Assembly: GCF_002101735.1 (NCBI RefSeq)
Contig: NZ_LQPE01000163.1
Span: 1-64,000, forward strand
Source: Mycobacterium kyorinense
Lineage (GTDB): Bacteria; Actinomycetota; Actinomycetes; Mycobacteriales; Mycobacteriaceae
Direction of reading: 5' to 3'
Length of the DNA: 64,000 bases
A program made the position numbers and the translations under genes. The notes beneath the pieces were generated by a model. That model was given only the letters and a program-made list of their open reading frames with translations. It was not told where the DNA came from and made no database searches. Position 1 is the first letter of the stretch. Each line of letters starts with the position of its first letter. Of this stretch, positions 33,336-41,524 are shown in pieces.

Positions 33336-34864
33336 ACGTAGTCGTCGAGGTCGAATGTCTTTGACGCACGCGTCGATTGGTAGGCAGTGGTCGGCCGCAA
33401 GAACGAGAAGTCGCCGTTCTTGTCGATGTAGTAGCTGTTGGAATCGATGCAGGCGCGGCCGTGCATCAGAGTCGCCGAGCCGCGGCGGTCGACGAACCGG
33501 TGGAACCGATCGTTGGCTTCGCCAGAGATCTCGACCGCGGTCGCGCCGCGGCGAAGAGCCTCGTCGATCACCCGCAGGGCGTGCCGTGCCGAGTTCTCGA
33601 CCATGACGTGCCAAGAACTACCGGACCACGCGTACGGACCGAACACCATAAAGGTGTTGGGCAAGCCGGGCATCGACACCCCTTCGTACGCGGTGGCGCG
33701 CTGCGTGTCATAGAACGACGCGAGGTCGAACCCGTTGCGGCCCTTGACCGGCCGCATCCGATACACCAGCGGACTGTTCGACATTTCGAAGCCGGTTGCC
33801 AACACCAGCACGTCGACGTCGCGTTCGACGCCGTCACGGGTTCGGATACCGGTGGCAGTGATCCGCTCGATCGGGTCGGTTACCAGCGTGACGTGATCCT
33901 TGGTGAAGGTCTTGTAGTACACGTTCGACACGCTGGGCCGCTTACACCCGAATCCGTAACGCGGAGTGAGTTTTTGTCGCAGCTCACGGTCGCGGACCTG
34001 GGTGAACAAGTACGCTCGGCACGCCAGCGCCGGGATTCGCGCCAATGGCGCGATCTGCTTGCCGTAGACGGTTATTGCAACCAGACCAACCTCGACGAAA
34101 GCGGCGGCGATTCCGCGCACCAGCGTCTGCAGAAACGGCACGGCTCGGAATGCCGCCTGGACGATCTTCGGGATCGGGAAATCCGGCTTGGCGAATACCC
34201 AGATCGCCCTCCGTTGGTAGACGTCGAGCCTCGCAGCGGTTTTCGCGAGTTCGGGCACCACCTGGATGGCGGTGGCGCCCGTTCCGATGACCGCGATCCG
34301 TTTGCCGGCGGGATCGAAATCGTCGTCCCAGGCCTGGGTCTGGATCACTTTGCCGGTGAAATCTTCGAGCCCCGCGATGTCGGGAACGCGTGGTTCGACG
34401 AAGGCTCCGGTGGCGGTGATCACGAAACGTGCTGTGACGCTGGATCCGTCGTTCAAAATCAGGATCCAGAAGTGATTGTCCTCGTCCCAGTCGCGGCGCA
34501 TCACCTCGGTTCGCAACCTGAGGTGGCTTCTCAGCCCGTATTTGTCGGCGAGGTGATTGATATAGTCGCGGACCTCGGCCCCCTTGGGAAACGTGCGCGA
34601 CCAGAACGGCGATTTCTCGAACGAGAACTGGTAGACGATGCCGGGGATGTCCACCGCGACATCGGGGTAACGGTTGGAGTGCCACGTCCCGCCGATGTCG
34701 TCGGCGCGCTCGAAGATGGTGAAATCGCCGTGGCCGGCCCGTTGCAGATGAATCGCGACGCCGAGGCCGCCGATGCCGGCCCCGATGATTGCCACCAGCA
34801 TGTCCGGCCGGCGACGGCCCGGAGTCGAGTCTGCCTCGGTGGACCCCAATTCGCTGATTGTCAC
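33323..34864 (-). CDS. Flavin monooxygenase, Baeyer-Villiger type, degenerate fingerprint
   Basis: 513 aa. Two Rossmann motifs: GAGIGG (28-33) for FAD and GTGATA for NADPH. GGTWHSNRYPDVAVDIPG is typical of BVMO-like enzymes of the EthA/MymA type. The fingerprint FxGxxxHxxxW(P/D) appears as FTGKVIQTQAWD at 169-180, so Gln175 replaces the histidine. Last gene of a leftward five-gene operon; its GTG start overlaps the SDR stop (GTGA). It may still oxidise substrate, since some flavin monooxygenases vary here, but Baeyer-Villiger chemistry is uncertain. Confidence 0.88.
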   Translation of the reverse strand: MTISELGSTEADSTPGRRRPDMLVAIIGAGIGGLGVAIHLQRAGHGDFTIFERADDIGGTWHSNRYPDVAVDIPGIVYQFSFEKSPFWSRTFPKGAEVRDYINHLADKYGLRSHLRLRTEVMRRDWDEDNHFWILILNDGSSVTARFVITATGAFVEPRVPDIAGLEDFTGKVIQTQAWDDDFDPAGKRIAVIGTGATAIQVVPELAKTAARLDVYQRRAIWVFAKPDFPIPKIVQAAFRAVPFLQTLVRGIAAAFVEVGLVAITVYGKQIAPLARIPALACRAYLFTQVRDRELRQKLTPRYGFGCKRPSVSNVYYKTFTKDHVTLVTDPIERITATGIRTRDGVERDVDVLVLATGFEMSNSPLVYRMRPVKGRNGFDLASFYDTQRATAYEGVSMPGLPNTFMVFGPYAWSGSSWHVMVENSARHALRVIDEALRRGATAVEISGEANDRFHRFVDRRGSATLMHGRACIDSNSYYIDKNGDFSFLRPTTAYQSTRASKTFDLDDYVYES

Positions 34865-35727
34865 GTAGTCACCTCCGGCGTGATATTGGCCGCAATGCGT
34901 GCGTCATATTCGGCTCGCGCCGTCCGGTCGATCGGGCCCATCGTTCGATCCGCGTTCACCAGCCGCCGGCCCGACAGCCACAAGCGCTCCGGGATGAGGC
35001 TCGCCGCGGTGAACAACGGCGTGAGACCCATCGGTGCGCTTGCCAGGGGCGGTCTGGTACGCACTGTCGAAACGATCCGCCTCGCCACAACATTCGGGGA
35101 GAGCACGCCGATACTCAACACGCCCAACGGAATGCCGTCGACCAGTTGGGTTTTGATTGCCGAGGGCAGGACCGCCGTGACCGATACGCCGTGTGGGCGC
35201 AGCTCCTCGCGCAGACTGCGGCTGAAGGCGGTCGCGGCGTGTTTGGACGCCGTGTAACTGGCCAGCCCGGCCGAGTGCAGCTTTCCCGCAGCCGAAGTGA
35301 CGTTGACTATGTGTCCGCAGCCGCGCGCGATCATGCGCGGGGCGACCAGGCGTGCGGCGTGCATGTGCGCCGCCACGTTGACATCGAATACTGCTCGGGT
35401 GACTTCGGCTGACTCGGCGAGAAATGGCCCGATCGGCATGATCCCGGCGTTGTTGACCAGGATGTCGATCTCTCCCAGGTCGTCTTCGATCTCGTCGAGA
35501 AACATCTTGTAACTGTCGAGTTGGGCCACGTTGACGGGATAGGCGCGGATGCCGCGTCCCAGAAAGTCTGCCGCCGCCGAGGCCGCCTCGCCGTCGAGGT
35601 CGCCGATGGCCACTCGGGCGCCGCGCTGGGCGAAGCGTTTCGCGGTGGCCAGGCCGATGCCCCGGGCGGCGCCGGTGACGACGACCACTGCGCCGTCCAG
35701 CCGGATTCTGGGATATGTCCCGATCAT
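34861..35727 (-). CDS. Short-chain dehydrogenase/reductase
   Basis: 288 aa. TGAARGIGLAT (residues 19-29), acidic DLDGEAA after the second strand (NAD preference likely), NNAGIMPIGPF, VNVTSAAGK and YTASKHAA. The family is often found next to monooxygenases, where it supplies the ketone from an alcohol or reduces the product. It lies between two monooxygenase genes and overlaps both by four bases, so it is part of the same translation unit. Confidence 0.9.
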   Translation of the reverse strand: MIGTYPRIRLDGAVVVVTGAARGIGLATAKRFAQRGARVAIGDLDGEAASAAADFLGRGIRAYPVNVAQLDSYKMFLDEIEDDLGEIDILVNNAGIMPIGPFLAESAEVTRAVFDVNVAAHMHAARLVAPRMIARGCGHIVNVTSAAGKLHSAGLASYTASKHAATAFSRSLREELRPHGVSVTAVLPSAIKTQLVDGIPLGVLSIGVLSPNVVARRIVSTVRTRPPLASAPMGLTPLFTAASLIPERLWLSGRRLVNADRTMGPIDRTARAEYDARIAANITPEVTT

Positions 35728-37286
35728 GGAATCTCTCCGGAGACCAGTTCAACCCGGGCGGTTTCGGTCTGTGCGACCGGCTTTCGCCACAGATAGTCGT
35801 CGAACGGATAGCTGGCCGCCGCGCGCCGCGACTGCAACGCAGTGGTCGGCCGGATGTAGGGCATGTCGCCGTGGGAGTTGACGTAGTAGGTGCGCAGACC
35901 CTTGTTGCGAACCTGGAAGTAATGCTGAATGTTTCGGCCCTGATGCTGGATCTTCTCGTGGTAGGCCCGCTGCGCTTCGGCGGTGACTTCGACGTAAGCG
36001 GCGCCACGACGAACAGCCTCGACAATCGCCCGGACAGCGTGTTGAGCGGACGACTCCACCATGAAATGCCAGCCGGTGCCGGTCCACGAATAGGGGCCCA
36101 CCAGCATCCACCGGTTCGGCAAGCCGTGCACGGCGACACTCTCGTAGGCCTGCAGCCGGTTCTGCGCGAAGAAGTCGCCGAGATCGAAGCCGTTGACACC
36201 CACGACCATTCCGGGTTTGTACGTCTCGGGGTCGGAGAACAGTTCGTAGCCGACCGCGACGACCAAAGCATCCAGCTGGTGTTCGCGGCCGTCGGCGGTT
36301 CGCACTCCGGAAGGTGTGATCTCACTGATCGGCAAATCCACCAACTCGACGTTGTCGCGGTTGAACGCTTGCAGAAACGCGTTCGACAACGTAGGGCGCT
36401 TGCCGAGCAGGCCGTACCGCGGAGTCAGAGCACGCCGGGTGCGCCGATCACGCACGACCGCCCGCAGATAACCGCGGTAGACGGCGCGTGCCCCCGAATC
36501 CATCAGCGCCGCCACAGGGTTCGCAATGGGCGGCGGCGTGTAAACCAGCAGCCGGGTCAGGGTCTCCACCAGCAGCAGCGCCACCCCGGAAAGAACCGCC
36601 TGGGTTGTCCGGCGGCCGAGAATCGCCCGCAGCCACGGGCCGATGGTGAAATCTGGTTTCGGCCAGCACCATACGGGCGTGCGCTGGAACACCGTCAAGG
36701 TCTCGACGAGCGGGGCGATAGCCGGGGTTATCTGTACCGAACTGGCCCCGGTGCCGATCACGCCGATCCGCTTGCCGGTCAGGTCATAGTTGTGATCCCA
36801 GTCGGTGGGCCGCAGGATCTTTCCGGCGAAGCTGTCGTAGCCGGGTATGCCGGGATCGTCTTTGGGATTGATGAAGGCGCCGACGGCGCTGATCACGAAT
36901 CGCGCGGTGATCACGTCGCCTGTGGCTGTGTGCAGCCGCCAGGCCATGGCCGTGTCGTCCCACTGCTCTTTGACGACATTCACTCCGAATCGGATGTGCG
37001 GATACACGCCGTGTTCGTGGGCGACCGCATCGTGGTAAGCCCAGACCTCCGCGCCGGCGGGAAACATTCGTGACCACGTGGTGTTCTTGGCGAACGAATA
37101 CTGGTAGGTGAAGCTCGGGACGTCGACGCCGATGCCGGGATAGTCGTTGTCGCGCCAACTTCCGCCGGGTGCGGCTGCGCGTTCCAGGACCACGAAGTCG
37201 TCGATGCCGGCCTCGAGGAGCCGGACCCCGGCTGCGATGCCGCCCGGTCCGGCGCCGATGACGGCCACGTTGCACTGCGGATTCAT
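35724..37286 (-). CDS. Flavin monooxygenase, Baeyer-Villiger type, degenerate fingerprint
   Basis: 520 aa. FAD motif GAGPGG (11-16), GGSWRDNDYPGIGVDVPSF, and NADPH motif GTGASS. The fingerprint reads FAGKILRPTDWD at 153-164, with Arg159 where the histidine is expected. The ATG at 37286 directly precedes the FAD strand and overlaps the SRPBCC stop (ATGA), so longer upstream frames are rejected. Fourth gene of the five-gene operon, counting from the SRPBCC side as third. Confidence 0.88.
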   Translation of the reverse strand: MNPQCNVAVIGAGPGGIAAGVRLLEAGIDDFVVLERAAAPGGSWRDNDYPGIGVDVPSFTYQYSFAKNTTWSRMFPAGAEVWAYHDAVAHEHGVYPHIRFGVNVVKEQWDDTAMAWRLHTATGDVITARFVISAVGAFINPKDDPGIPGYDSFAGKILRPTDWDHNYDLTGKRIGVIGTGASSVQITPAIAPLVETLTVFQRTPVWCWPKPDFTIGPWLRAILGRRTTQAVLSGVALLLVETLTRLLVYTPPPIANPVAALMDSGARAVYRGYLRAVVRDRRTRRALTPRYGLLGKRPTLSNAFLQAFNRDNVELVDLPISEITPSGVRTADGREHQLDALVVAVGYELFSDPETYKPGMVVGVNGFDLGDFFAQNRLQAYESVAVHGLPNRWMLVGPYSWTGTGWHFMVESSAQHAVRAIVEAVRRGAAYVEVTAEAQRAYHEKIQHQGRNIQHYFQVRNKGLRTYYVNSHGDMPYIRPTTALQSRRAAASYPFDDYLWRKPVAQTETARVELVSGEIP

Positions 37287-37888
37287 GTGTGGTCCTTGCT
37301 GTTTAGCCCTAGCGGGATTCCCGATGTGAGTTGCGGCGGCGCGTGCGACGGCAGTTCGCGTTCCAGGCCGCCCAACCCGATCCAGAAGATCGGTTGCAGG
37401 ACGGCTGCGACCGGGCGCAGCGCAAAGCGCACACCTGGTATCCGACGCAGGTATCGCGGTGCGCAGGCTAGCGTCCACTTCACCGTGGCATGCCCGGGAT
37501 TGTCGGCCGGCTCCACCCGGTATTCCTCGCACCAGGACCCGAACACCGGCAGTGTGGCATCAATCGCGGTGTAGCGCATCGTCATTCGCGTCGCATCGAA
37601 TTCGATGAGCTGCTCGTGCTGGGCGAACACCAGCCACTTGTGGACGTGCATCTGGAAATCGCGGACCACGCCCGCGGCCGGCTCAGTACCCACCGGGTAG
37701 CGGCATCCCCACACCGTCGGCAGCCAGGACCACATTCGGCTGCCCGCGATGACCCCCCAAACGTGTTCCGGCGGGGCAGCGAAGCTGCGTTGGACGTATG
37801 TGACGAACGGTGCCGTCTCGAAGAATTCGTCGGCGCGCTCCGCGGTAATCGGTATGGCGTCAAACCGCATGTCTGACCTCTCGTGCAT
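37283..37888 (-). CDS. SRPBCC (START-like) family protein
   Basis: 201 aa. The fold is suggested by YVQRSFAAPPEHVWGVIAGSRMWSWLPTVWGCRYP, a central strand region with RMTMRYTAIDATLPVFGSWCEEYRVEP and a long C-terminal helix (GVRFALRPVAAVLQPIFWIGLGGLERELP). Such proteins bind hydrophobic ligands, often as cyclases or lipid carriers. The start could be 37888 (MHERSDM) or 37870 (MRFDAIP); both overlap the upstream monooxygenase. It may hold a lipid intermediate for the adjacent monooxygenases (inference). Confidence 0.78.
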   Translation of the reverse strand: MHERSDMRFDAIPITAERADEFFETAPFVTYVQRSFAAPPEHVWGVIAGSRMWSWLPTVWGCRYPVGTEPAAGVVRDFQMHVHKWLVFAQHEQLIEFDATRMTMRYTAIDATLPVFGSWCEEYRVEPADNPGHATVKWTLACAPRYLRRIPGVRFALRPVAAVLQPIFWIGLGGLERELPSHAPPQLTSGIPLGLNSKDHT

Positions 37889-39416
37889 GACTACTCAGGC
37901 GGGTGAACTCGTAGTCTGACGCCGGGAACCGCACGCTGCGGCGGCGTGACTGCAGGATGGTCCACGGCCGCACATACGGCGTGTCCCCGTGGGAGTTGAT
38001 GAAGTAGCTGTTCGAACCTGCGCAGTTGAAGCTGAAGTATCGCTGAAGGTTGGCGCCGCTGCGTCGCAAGCCCGCCTGGAACCGGGCCAGTGCATCCCTG
38101 GTGACTTCGACCCGGGTGGCGTTCTGGGCACGAGCCAGCTCGATCACGGCGCTGATGTGCCGCATCGAGTTTTCGAGGATGTAGTGGAAACTGGTGCCCG
38201 TCCATGAATATGGTCCGACCATCATGAACCGGTTCGGCAGACTCGGGACCGTCACACTCTGGTAGGCCTGCAAGCCGTGGCGGTGATAGAACTCCGCGAG
38301 GTCAAATCCGTTGCTGCCCAGGACCGTCCCGATCCGATACGTTTCCGGGTCGGAGAACATCTCGTAGCCGGTGGCCAGCACGAGGATGTCGATTGGCCGT
38401 TCCACTCCCGCGGTGTCGACAATTCCGTGTGGCGTGATCCGGTCGATTCCGATGCTGATCAGCTCTACGTTGCGGCGGTTGAACACCGGAAGATAGTCGC
38501 CGCCGAGGGTGCCTCGCGTGCACCCTGCCCCGAAGCGGGGACGAAGCTGGGATCGGACCTGGCGGTCGCGGACTTTGTAGCGCAGCCACAGCATGTAGGC
38601 CAATAGCGCCACGCGGTCGAAAACTGCTGCGCCCAACCGAAAGAGCGGTCGGGGTGTGTAGATCAGAACCCGAAGCCCCGCCTCGATAAACGCCAACGCC
38701 ACCGAGTGCACCGCGTTGGCGAACCGGCGTTTCGCCAGCATCCGCTGAAGCACAATGGGAATCGGGAAGTCCGGCTTCGGGAAGTACCACTGCGGAGTGC
38801 GCTGGTAAATGTCGAGTCTGGCAACGTCACGGGCGATCGCCGGCGCGATCTGCACCGTGGAGCTGCCGACGCCGATGATGCCGACTTTCTTCCCGCGCAA
38901 ATCCAGATCATGCTGCCAGCGCGAGGGAATCAGTACGGGTCCGGCGAAGCTGTTCAGCCCGGGGATGTCTGGCTGGGTTTTCGGGTTGATGTAGGCACCG
39001 ATGGCGCTGATGACAAAGCGTGCGGTGATGACGTCCCCGTCGGCAGTGTGCAACTGCCACTGGTGGGTTTCGTCGTCGAAAACCTCTCGCTCCACTCGGG
39101 TGTTGAACCGCGCGTGCGGGTAAAGGCGGTGGGTCATAGCCAAATCGAGGATGTACTGCCGAATCTCGTCGCCGTCGGCAAAAAACCGTCGCCAGTTGCC
39201 TTTTGGGGCAAACGAGAACTGGTAGGCGATCGCCGGGATGTCGGCGCCCACCCCGGGATAGGTGTTACGCAGCCATGTGCCGCCGAAACCTGCATCCCGG
39301 TCGATGATCACGAAATCGTCGATGCCGATTTCGCGCAGTTTGATCGCGGCGCAGATCCCGCCCAGGCCGGCACCGATGATGGCAACTTCATGGTCGGGCG
39401 TTTCATCTGGCTGCAT
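37860..39416 (-). CDS. Flavin monooxygenase, Baeyer-Villiger type, degenerate fingerprint
   Basis: 518 aa. FAD motif GAGLGG (15-20), GGTWLRNTYPGVGADIPAI, and a second nucleotide motif GVGSST. The fingerprint reads FAGPVLIPSRWQ at 157-168, with Ile163 in place of histidine and Gln168 in place of Pro/Asp, so it is the most divergent of the four. First gene of the operon, 41-64 bp downstream of a near-consensus promoter with an internal operator. Confidence 0.88.
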   Translation of the reverse strand: MQPDETPDHEVAIIGAGLGGICAAIKLREIGIDDFVIIDRDAGFGGTWLRNTYPGVGADIPAIAYQFSFAPKGNWRRFFADGDEIRQYILDLAMTHRLYPHARFNTRVEREVFDDETHQWQLHTADGDVITARFVISAIGAYINPKTQPDIPGLNSFAGPVLIPSRWQHDLDLRGKKVGIIGVGSSTVQIAPAIARDVARLDIYQRTPQWYFPKPDFPIPIVLQRMLAKRRFANAVHSVALAFIEAGLRVLIYTPRPLFRLGAAVFDRVALLAYMLWLRYKVRDRQVRSQLRPRFGAGCTRGTLGGDYLPVFNRRNVELISIGIDRITPHGIVDTAGVERPIDILVLATGYEMFSDPETYRIGTVLGSNGFDLAEFYHRHGLQAYQSVTVPSLPNRFMMVGPYSWTGTSFHYILENSMRHISAVIELARAQNATRVEVTRDALARFQAGLRRSGANLQRYFSFNCAGSNSYFINSHGDTPYVRPWTILQSRRRSVRFPASDYEFTRLSSHAREVRHAV

Positions 39417-39456
39417 TGCGTCCTTCCATCAGTCACCGGCTGTTGTCGCTTCGGAA

Positions 39457-39485
39457 ATAATCGGACTGATATGTCACTCTGTCAA
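39457..39485 (-). promoter_or_regulatory. Promoter-operator of the leftward monooxygenase operon
   Basis: On the minus strand: TTGACA (39485-39480), a 17-bp spacer and GATTAT (39462-39457). The spacer opens with the shared element GAGTGACATATCAGTC (39479-39464). The predicted transcript starts about 34 nt before the ATG at 39416. With flanks, 29 of 32 positions match the promoter at 40283, in inverted orientation. A bound regulator would block the spacer, so repression is expected. Confidence 0.72.
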
Positions 39486-39528
39486 GCCACATGCGGGTCC
39501 CGCCGGCTTGTCGATTACGATTGCCCCC

Positions 39529-40236
39529 GTGTCGACGCGCGTTGCCGCTGGTCGAGGGCGCCTCCCGAATCTGACTGGAGATGCCCGGGCCGACCGGTGG
39601 CGTGAGCACCGGGCTGCCGTGCGCGCCCAGTTGGTAGATGCCACACTTCGTGCGATCGAAGAGCACGGTCCGCAGTTGTCCATCGACGACGTCCTCAAGA
39701 CGGCCGCTGTGCCGCGCCCGAAGCTGTACCGCTTCTTCGAGGACAAGGCGACGTTGTTCGCCGCGGTCGCCGAACGCGTGCAGGAGATGATCATCGAGCG
39801 AGTGGTGCCGCATTTCGACGTCACTGCAACGGCGCGGGAGTTGGTCCGCTCGGCGCTCACCGGATATGTCGACTTGGTCGACGAGCGGCCCGCCCTCTTT
39901 CGCTTCCTGGTTGGCTCGCATTTCAGGGGCGGGCGTTCGGCCGCGGAGTTGATCGACAGCGGCAGGCCGCTGTCGGATGCCATGGTCGAGGTTTGGGCCG
40001 CCGTGCTCCGGGCGCGCGGTGGATGCAGCGGCGATCTCGAGTATGTCGTTGATGCTGCGCTTGGGTCGGTGACGCTCGGCGTGCTGCGCTGGCTCAATTC
40101 TCCGACGATCAACAAGTGCGCTCTGGTCGAGCAGCTCACCTGCTTTGTCTGGGGCGCGCTTGCCACCACGGCGGCGGCGCGCGGTGTCGTCATCGACCCC
40201 GACGAAAGAGTGCTACCGCTCGACAGCGCCGGCTGA
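39529..40236 (+). CDS. TetR-family regulator between two matching promoters
   Basis: 235 aa from GTG 39529. Helix-turn-helix about residues 40-71 (LSIDDVLKTAAVPRPKLYRFFEDKATLFAAV), then a helical sensor domain of the kind found in Rv-type lipid-metabolism regulators. Upstream it shares a 112-bp gap with the divergent monooxygenase operon, and downstream it is followed by the promoter of the PF10118 operon. The two near-identical promoter-operators flanking it make it the best candidate for the regulator of the shared 16-bp element. Confidence 0.88.
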   Translation: MSTRVAAGRGRLPNLTGDARADRWREHRAAVRAQLVDATLRAIEEHGPQLSIDDVLKTAAVPRPKLYRFFEDKATLFAAVAERVQEMIIERVVPHFDVTATARELVRSALTGYVDLVDERPALFRFLVGSHFRGGRSAAELIDSGRPLSDAMVEVWAAVLRARGGCSGDLEYVVDAALGSVTLGVLRWLNSPTINKCALVEQLTCFVWGALATTAAARGVVIDPDERVLPLDSAG

Positions 40237-40603
40237 GCGCCCCCGGACCTCCGCGGATAACCGTGCTGCCAGACACCCATACTTGACAGAGTGACGTATC
40301 AGTCACATTATTTGTTGATCCGCAGGACGGTGGAGGATGACGATGCGGCCAGCCCCGGCACCAACCGCAAGGTCGTCATGACCGTCGGCGCCCGGCGGGC
40401 GATATGTGCACGTGCCAGTTGTCGAGTTTGGCACCGGTCTCGCGGTTTGCCTTGTCCTGCAATAAATCTCGGTGCACGCACAGGCGTGTCGCTTCCGACG
40501 GCCGCTATCGAAGACAGGTCTTGCGCGGCGTGGTGTCGCGCAGTACCGTCTGTAACTAGTACTACTAGTACTAGGTACTAGACGTTCAGGAAGGGGCTGG
40601 GCT
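40237..40603 (+). promoter_or_regulatory. Long non-coding leader with a 19-bp palindrome before the PF10118 operon
   Basis: A 367-bp stretch without a credible gene: the small open frame at 40291-40581 begins inside the promoter spacer and has no recognisable protein. It carries the promoter-operator at 40283-40311. Just before the ribosome-binding site, at 40556-40574, CTAGTACTACTAGTACTAG is a perfect palindrome with 9-bp arms, followed by one more GTACTAG. This may be a second operator with its own promoter nearer the gene. I see nothing else supported in the stretch. Confidence 0.6.
40283..40311 (+). promoter_or_regulatory. Promoter-operator upstream of the PF10118 operon
   Basis: TTGACA at 40283-40288, a 17-bp spacer and CATTAT at 40306-40311. 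The spacer contains GAGTGACGTATCAGTC at 40289-40304; within it GTGAC and GTCAC form the ends of a partial palindrome reaching 40306. It is nearly identical to the minus-strand promoter at 39457-39485. The first gene begins about 290 nt further on. Confidence 0.72.
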
Positions 40604-41503
40604 ATGGCCAGCGGGCATGCAGGACGAGGAGCCGTCGCCGTCGTCGACGCGGCCGGGAAAACGGTCGGCTACCCGAAGACCAGGCGGATTCGCTTCCGCT
40701 TCGGTGAGGACCGCACCTACGGCAAGTACTTCGTCAACGACGACATCGTGTTCAGCCACTTCGTGGCGGGCCTATCGGCTGCTTTTCCGCCCGGCGAGGA
40801 GTCGTTCATCCGGTCGGTGCGCAGTTTCGCCGACCACATCACCGACCCGACGCTGAAGAAGCGGGTCGCCGGGTTCATCGGCCAGGAATCCATGCACGGC
40901 CAAGAGCATCGCCGGCTCAACCAGAAGCTCGTCGAAAAGGGCTACCGGATCGAGTGGTGGGACTCGAAGCCGTGGAAGGAAAGGCAGATTCGCTTCGAGC
41001 AGCGGATTCCGAGCCGAGTGCATCTGGCGATGACCGCGGCTGCAGAGCATTACACCGCTGTGTTGGCCGAGCGAGTGTTGTCCAGCGACGAAATCCAGGC
41101 GATCCCAGGCGATTCGGAGGTATGGAATCTGCTGAATTGGCACGCGCTGGAAGAACTCGAGCACAAATCGGTGGCGTTTGACGTCTACCGGGCGGTGGGC
41201 GGTTCCGAGCGTGCGCGCATCGCGGTGATGGTGGCGCTGATTGCTCTCACGATTCCGCTGACCGCCACGTCACTGGCCGTCTCGCTGGCGCGCGACCCTG
41301 TCGCGCGGCGACAGCCCGTCCGATTGGTTCGGGAGACCTACGAACAGCTGCGCGGCCCGCTGTTCAAAGGGCTGTTCCGTGACCTTGCCAAGTACCTGCG
41401 GCCGGGCTTTCATCCCGACGACATCGATACGACGGCCTTGCTGAGGCGTTGGCAGACAGAGCTTTTCGGTGCAAACGGCGCACTCGTCGACCACCTGAAG
41501 TGA
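40604..41503 (+). CDS. PF10118 'metal-dependent hydrolase' family protein, copy 1
   Basis: 299 aa. Shared core with the next two genes: YPKTRRIRFRFGEDRTYGKYFVNDDIVFSHF, FPPGEESFIRSV, IGQESMHGQEHRRLN, MTAAAEHYTAVLAERVLSSDEIQAI and WHALEELEHKSVAFDVY. The acidic/His residues form E-X29-ExxH and E-X35-ExxH, as in ferritin-like di-iron proteins, although the family is labelled a hydrolase. A hydrophobic stretch near residues 208-230 may anchor it to the membrane. ATG at 40604 after AGGAAGGGG. It is the most divergent of the three copies. Confidence 0.85.
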   Translation: MASGHAGRGAVAVVDAAGKTVGYPKTRRIRFRFGEDRTYGKYFVNDDIVFSHFVAGLSAAFPPGEESFIRSVRSFADHITDPTLKKRVAGFIGQESMHGQEHRRLNQKLVEKGYRIEWWDSKPWKERQIRFEQRIPSRVHLAMTAAAEHYTAVLAERVLSSDEIQAIPGDSEVWNLLNWHALEELEHKSVAFDVYRAVGGSERARIAVMVALIALTIPLTATSLAVSLARDPVARRQPVRLVRETYEQLRGPLFKGLFRDLAKYLRPGFHPDDIDTTALLRRWQTELFGANGALVDHLK

Positions 41504-41524
41504 TCCGGCGAACATAGGAGAGAC

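Noticed and set aside
40237..40282. Intrinsic terminator after the TetR gene at 40236
   Set aside because: No convincing stem followed by a T-run is visible in the short stretch before the next promoter.
40291..40581. Small 96-aa frame in the leader of the PF10118 operon
   Set aside because: Its ATG-like start is inside the promoter spacer, there is no ribosome-binding site and no recognisable protein; better explained as a non-coding leader.
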